DNA of 7,723 bases from positions 1 to 7,723 of the forward strand of contig JAISXJ010000143.1 of NCBI GenBank assembly GCA_031270565.1. Direction: 5' to 3'. A program made the position numbers and the translations under genes. Under the pieces are notes generated by a model. That model made no database searches, was not told the origin of the DNA, and was given only the letters and a program-made list of their open reading frames with translations. The DNA comes from Prevotellaceae bacterium. Lineage in GTDB: Bacteria; Bacteroidota; Bacteroidia; Bacteroidales; Paludibacteraceae. This document shows positions 5,408 through 7,723 of this stretch, one piece after another. Positions within the stretch are counted from its first letter, which is position 1. Each line of letters begins with the position of its first letter.

Positions 5408-6910
5408 TTAGAGATTTTTTGGCTTCATCTGCGGAAACAAAAGTACCTCCTGAATGGCTGTTTGTCCGGTCATCAGCATCACCAGACGATCCATACCAAT
5501 GCCCATCCCCGATGTGGGCGGCATACCGTATTCCAGAGCGCGTATAAAATCCAAATCAATAAACATCGCCTCGTCATCGCCCTTTTCGCTCAGCCGCAAC
5601 TGCTCCTGAAAACGTTCCAACTGGTCAATAGGGTCGTTCAACTCAGAGTAGGCATTGGCTAATTCCTTGCCGTTTACCATCAACTCAAACCGTTCGGTGA
5701 GTTCGGAATGATGACGGTGCCGTTTGCACAGCGGACTCATTTCCAACGGATAATCCGTAATAAAAGTGGGCTGAATATACTGATGTTCACACTTTTCTCC
5801 AAAAATAGCGTCAATCAGTTTACCTTTGCCCATCGTATTATCCACCTCAATATGAAGCGTACGACAGGCATCGCGCAACTGCGTTTCGTCCATTCCCGTG
5901 ATGTCGATACCGGTAAATTCCTTAATGGAATCAATCATCGTAATCCGCTTAAAGGGCGTTTTGAAACTGACAGTCTGCTCTCCTATTGTCAATTCGGTGG
6001 CGCCGTTCACGTCCAGACAGATTGTTTCAATCATCTTTTCGGTGAGATGCATCATCCAGTTGTAATCCTTGTAGGCAACGTAGATTTCCATGCAGGTAAA
6101 TTCGGGATTGTGCATTCTGTCCATCCCTTCGTTGCGGAAATTTTTGGAAAATTCGTACACACCTTCAAATCCCCCGACAATCAGTCGTTTGAGGTACAGT
6201 TCATTTGCGATGCGCAGGTAGAGGTCTATATCCAGCGCATTGTGGTGGGTGATAAACGGTCGCGCCGACGCCCCGCCCGGAATGGATTGCAAAATAGGCG
6301 TTTCCACCTCAATATAATTCTGTGCGTTGAAGAAATTGCGCATGGACTGATAGACCATCGTACGCTTTGTAAAGATATTTTTCACATTTTCGTTTACCAC
6401 CAAATCGACGTACCGCTGTCGGAAACGCAATTCAGGGTCATCGAATTTGTCATAAGCGACACCGTCCTTATATTTCACAATCGGTAGCGGACGCAAAGCC
6501 TTGCACAAGACCGTCAGTTCCTTTACGTGAACGCTGATTTCGCCCATTTGCGTACGAAAAACAAAGCCTTTGACGCCAATAAAATCCCCAATATCCAACA
6601 GTTTCTTGAATATGGTGTTATACATCTCAGGCTGTTGTTCGGTGTTAATGTCATCGCGACTGACATAGAGTTGAATCCGTCCTTTGGAATCCTGCAATTC
6701 CACAAAAGAGGCTTTTCCCATAATGCGCCGACTCATAATTCGCCCTGCAATGCACACTTCACGTGCCGGTGCGTCGTCGGAAAACTGATTTTTGATGTCA
6801 ACAGAAAAAGTGTTGGTTGGATATTCTGCAGCAGGATAGGGGTCAATGCCCATTTGCCGCATCTGTTCCAAACTTTGCCGTCTGAAGAGTTCCTGTTCTG
6901 AAAATTCCAT
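5408..6910 (-). CDS. lysS: Lysyl-tRNA synthetase, class II
   Basis: This 500-residue cytoplasmic enzyme charges tRNA-Lys with lysine using ATP. The N-terminal OB-fold anticodon-binding domain spans about 50-140 (AGRIMSRRIMGKASFVEL, then GRIQLYVSRDD). The class II catalytic core follows: motif 1 region around 195-213 (EVETPIL, then GGASARPF), motif 2 at 258-275 (FRNEGMDRMHNPEFTCME) and motif 3 at 468-479 (GMGIGMDRLVML). MVNGKELANAYSELNDP (411-427) is a LysS signature. The frame is intact and the length equals the E. coli type enzyme (about 505), but, from memory, Bacteroides, Parabacteroides and Porphyromonas LysS are about 575 residues with an extra C-terminal domain. This protein stops at FPQMKPKNL, just where that extension would begin. 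The ATG at 6910 sits about 24 nt after a strong -7 box. Transcription is monocistronic or extends into copy A and the small gene. Confidence 0.97.
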   Translation of the reverse strand: MEFSEQELFRRQSLEQMRQMGIDPYPAAEYPTNTFSVDIKNQFSDDAPAREVCIAGRIMSRRIMGKASFVELQDSKGRIQLYVSRDDINTEQQPEMYNTIFKKLLDIGDFIGVKGFVFRTQMGEISVHVKELTVLCKALRPLPIVKYKDGVAYDKFDDPELRFRQRYVDLVVNENVKNIFTKRTMVYQSMRNFFNAQNYIEVETPILQSIPGGASARPFITHHNALDIDLYLRIANELYLKRLIVGGFEGVYEFSKNFRNEGMDRMHNPEFTCMEIYVAYKDYNWMMHLTEKMIETICLDVNGATELTIGEQTVSFKTPFKRITMIDSIKEFTGIDITGMDETQLRDACRTLHIEVDNTMGKGKLIDAIFGEKCEHQYIQPTFITDYPLEMSPLCKRHRHHSELTERFELMVNGKELANAYSELNDPIDQLERFQEQLRLSEKGDDEAMFIDLDFIRALEYGMPPTSGMGIGMDRLVMLMTGQTAIQEVLLFPQMKPKNL

Positions 6911-6933
6911 AAGTAAAATGCTTTAAACAGCGG

Positions 6934-6952
6934 CAAAGATACTACTTTTTTT
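6934..6952 (-). promoter_or_regulatory. lysS: lysS promoter
   Basis: On the minus strand TATCTTTG (6941-6934) is a good TAnnTTTG -7 box, preceded by A7 (6952-6946) and a 4-nt spacer GTAG. The leader before the lysS ATG would be only about 17 nt. The upstream DNA is the heptad array. Confidence 0.75.
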
Positions 6953-6987
6953 AGTTTTTAGTTAGTAGAGTGTAGTTTTTAGTGAAT
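6946..6987 (-). repeat. Heptanucleotide array upstream of lysS
   Basis: Read on the minus strand: ATTCACT, AAAAACT, ACACTCT, ACTAACT, AAAAACT, then A7. There are no register breaks. ACACTCT, ACTAACT and ATTCACT are exactly the units seen at 180-251, more than 6 kb away and in the opposite orientation. Confidence 0.75.
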
Positions 6988-7002
6988 AATGCAAAAATCA
7001 TT

Positions 7003-7051
7003 ATCTTGAGCATCCTGTTAATCCTGTGAAAAATAGGGCTGTCTCAAAAGT
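7003..7051. mobile_element. Remnants of dispersed repeats, including a possible IS end
   Basis: TAGGGCTGTCTCAAAAGT at 7034-7051 resembles the terminal inverted repeat of Bacteroidota insertion sequences (IS1182-like, from memory). No transposase and no matching second end are in the window, so it would be a solo remnant. Just before it, ATCCTGTTAATCCTGTG (about 7011-7027) repeats ATCCTGT twice and looks like a dispersed intergenic repeat. Confidence 0.4.
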
Positions 7052-7071
7052 AATTTAGCCACAAATACACG

Positions 7072-7124
7072 AACTCTCTAAACTCTCTAAACTAAAAAAA
7101 CATTATTCACTATTCACTAAAAAA
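7072..7124 (+). repeat. Repeat block upstream of the rightward promoter
   Basis: AACTCTCTA occurs twice in tandem (7072-7080, 7081-7089), followed by AACT and A7, then ATTCACT twice (7105-7111, 7112-7118) and A6. The last part is the same heptad-plus-A-tract layout as upstream of lysS and the DUF1015 gene. Confidence 0.65.
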
Positions 7125-7136
7125 GACGTATCTTTG
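7119..7136 (+). promoter_or_regulatory. Rightward promoter with long leader to the exported-protein gene
   Basis: TATCTTTG at 7129-7136 is preceded by A6 (7119-7124) and a 4-nt spacer GACG. The next credible gene starts at 7589, so the leader would be about 445 nt and would contain repeat copy B. No better TAnnTTTG box is seen between 7137 and 7588. Confidence 0.65.
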
Positions 7137-7212
7137 CCCCGTTCTTATAAACAACTAAAATCAAATCAGGACTATGCTTTTATCCGGTATTCTACATTTA
7201 CCATTTTTTTCG

Positions 7213-7421
7213 TTTAGACGGTTCAATCGTCTAAAAGTAAGCTCGTTACAAAAGCCCCCCCCCGCATTTGCCTTAACTCCTTGTATTCAAGGGTTTATCA
7301 TTTATTAAAGACTTTTCGATTTACACTTAACAACGCGAAGTTTCTTTGCGTTGCCTTGCCATATATATCTGTAACGGCAATCTTCCGGAATCTTCTGGAG
7401 GGTTGCCGCTGTCTGTTTTAT
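7213..7421 (+). repeat. Structured dispersed repeat, copy B
   Basis: Inverted partner of 5013-5220. On the plus strand it can form: hairpin TTTAGACG/CGTCTAAA (7213-7235); C9 (7255-7263); CCTTG/CAAGG (7279-7292); a 10-bp stem CAACGCGAAG/CTTTGCGTTG with a TTT loop (7331-7353); a 12-bp terminal stem with two G-U pairs (7375-7408); and long-range CGTTACA/TGTAACG (7244-7250 with 7370-7376). It lies in the predicted leader of the exported-protein gene, on the transcribed strand. A 98-codon TTG-start frame (7281-7577) runs through it but is judged incidental. Confidence 0.75.
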
Positions 7422-7423
7422 AA

Positions 7424-7461
7424 CACAGAGTTACACGGAGAACTCACAGAGAGACACAGAG
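7424..7461. repeat. CACAGAG short tandem repeat
   Basis: Four units CACAGAG, CACGGAG, CACAGAG, CACAGAG start at 7424, 7434, 7445 and 7455, a period of 10-11 nt. Similar CACAGAG/CACGGAG strings are common in intergenic DNA of several phyla, to my memory. No function is evident. Confidence 0.6.
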
Positions 7462-7530
7462 AAATAAAAGCAAAACAACTTATATCAATTTTATTTATTA
7501 CTAACCTGCTTCCCATTAGCACGCCGTTCT

Positions 7531-7560
7531 CCCCTCTCTTTTGGAGAGGGGCTGGGGGTG
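7531..7560. repeat. CCCCTCTC/GAGAGGGG hairpin repeat
   Basis: CCCCTCTC (7531-7538) and GAGAGGGG (7544-7551) form an 8-bp stem with a 5-nt loop, followed by CTGGGGGTG. The hairpin plus the G-rich tail resembles a repeat seen in intergenic DNA of Bacteroidota and Cyanobacteria (from memory). It ends about 30 nt before the next start codon and, if transcribed, would sit close to the ribosome-binding region. Confidence 0.5.
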
Positions 7561-7588
7561 AGGTCGGAGGCTCTTAATTCTTTATTTT

Positions 7589-7723
7589 ATGAAACAAAAA
7601 ACAATTCTTTTCGCTGCATTTACAGCAGCAGCATTTTTTAACGTCGCCAATTATACTGCAGCGCAGGTAACTATTGGCGGTAGCGATGCACCTAAGGCAG
7701 GCGCTATTCTGGATTTGAACAGC
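7589..7723 (+). CDS. Exported protein, N-terminal part only (runs off the window)
   Basis: The first 45 codons are visible and the gene continues beyond the right edge. The N-terminus is a signal peptide: basic MKQK, a hydrophobic Ala/Phe-rich core (about 5-20), and probable cleavage after Ala25 (NYTAA before QVTIGG). No lipobox cysteine is present, so signal peptidase I is likely. The mature start QVTIGGSDAPKAGAILDLNS matches the opening of many Bacteroidales secreted or surface proteins (VTIG....P..GAILDL), including some with FISUMP-type domains, but the domain content lies outside the window. The ATG at 7589 follows an A/T-rich stretch. The promoter is probably the one at 7129-7136, which puts repeat copy B in the 5' leader. 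Confidence 0.8.
   Translation, partial: MKQKTILFAAFTAAAFFNVANYTAAQVTIGGSDAPKAGAILDLNS

Noticed and set aside
5708..6487. Long plus-strand frame opposite lysS (259 codons) and other frames overlapping the recognised genes
   Set aside because: These are antisense or shifted shadows of lysS and the oxidoreductase genes, with no recognisable domains and no promoter or start context.
7174..7308. 44-codon frame with ATG, just after the 7129 promoter
   Set aside because: Most of it lies in the structured repeat and includes the C homopolymer; no family is recognisable. Kept only as part of the homopolymer finding.
7281..7577. 98-codon rightward frame with a TTG start
   Set aside because: It runs through repeat copy B, the CACAGAG repeat and the CCCCTCTC hairpin, has no start signal, and differences between the two copies show no third-codon bias. 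It is better explained as a frame opened by repeats.
1..7723. tRNA or rRNA genes, defence or phage genes
   Set aside because: No cloverleaf, rRNA-like sequence, integrase, transposase or defence-type domain was seen on either strand.

Overview
The window looks like chromosomal DNA of an anaerobic member of the Bacteroidota, most likely order Bacteroidales. The reasons are four promoters of the Bacteroidota type (TAnnTTTG at -7, no sigma70 -10/-35 pair), A-rich leaders instead of strong Shine-Dalgarno sites, a four-subunit 2-oxoacid:ferredoxin oxidoreductase operon of the form common in Bacteroidales, a LysS that reads like the Bacteroidales type, and a secreted protein whose mature end starts QVTIGG. 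Genus and family cannot be told from the sequence.

Layout. 1-315: intergenic, packed with short repeats (heptanucleotide arrays, a palindromic hairpin), ending in a promoter. 316-1560 (+): DUF1015 family protein, followed at once by a roughly 125-nt hairpin-forming repeat (1565-1689). 1690-2039: intergenic, with a promoter at about 1861 and a long leader carrying a GC-rich hairpin. 2040-4709 (+): operon for the delta (ferredoxin), alpha, beta and gamma subunits of a 2-oxoacid:ferredoxin oxidoreductase (Kor/Vor type), closed by a strong intrinsic terminator (4733-4777). 4788-4958 (-): a 56-residue single-span membrane protein. 5408-6910 (-): lysyl-tRNA synthetase. 6911-7588: repeat-rich intergenic region with divergent promoters. 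7589 to the end (+): the first 45 codons of an exported protein.

How the genes work together. The four oxidoreductase subunits form one enzyme that decarboxylates a 2-oxoacid to an acyl-CoA and reduces ferredoxin (or runs in reverse), typical of anaerobic central and amino-acid metabolism. The other genes are unrelated housekeeping or envelope functions.

The unusual content is between the genes. (1) Four promoters share one layout: CT, an A-tract of 6-8, exactly four bases, then TAnnTTTG. Three of them are fed from upstream by arrays of a degenerate heptamer ending in ACT, and a fifth A-tract array points out of the left edge. (2) A roughly 208-bp element occurs twice in inverted orientation around lysS (5013-5220 and 7213-7421). 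It can fold into several helices, and differences between the copies are mostly tolerated as G-U pairs on only one strand. That strand is the likely transcribed one in both places, which suggests a mobile or dispersed element with a selected RNA structure. Each copy holds a C-homopolymer of different length (12 and 9).
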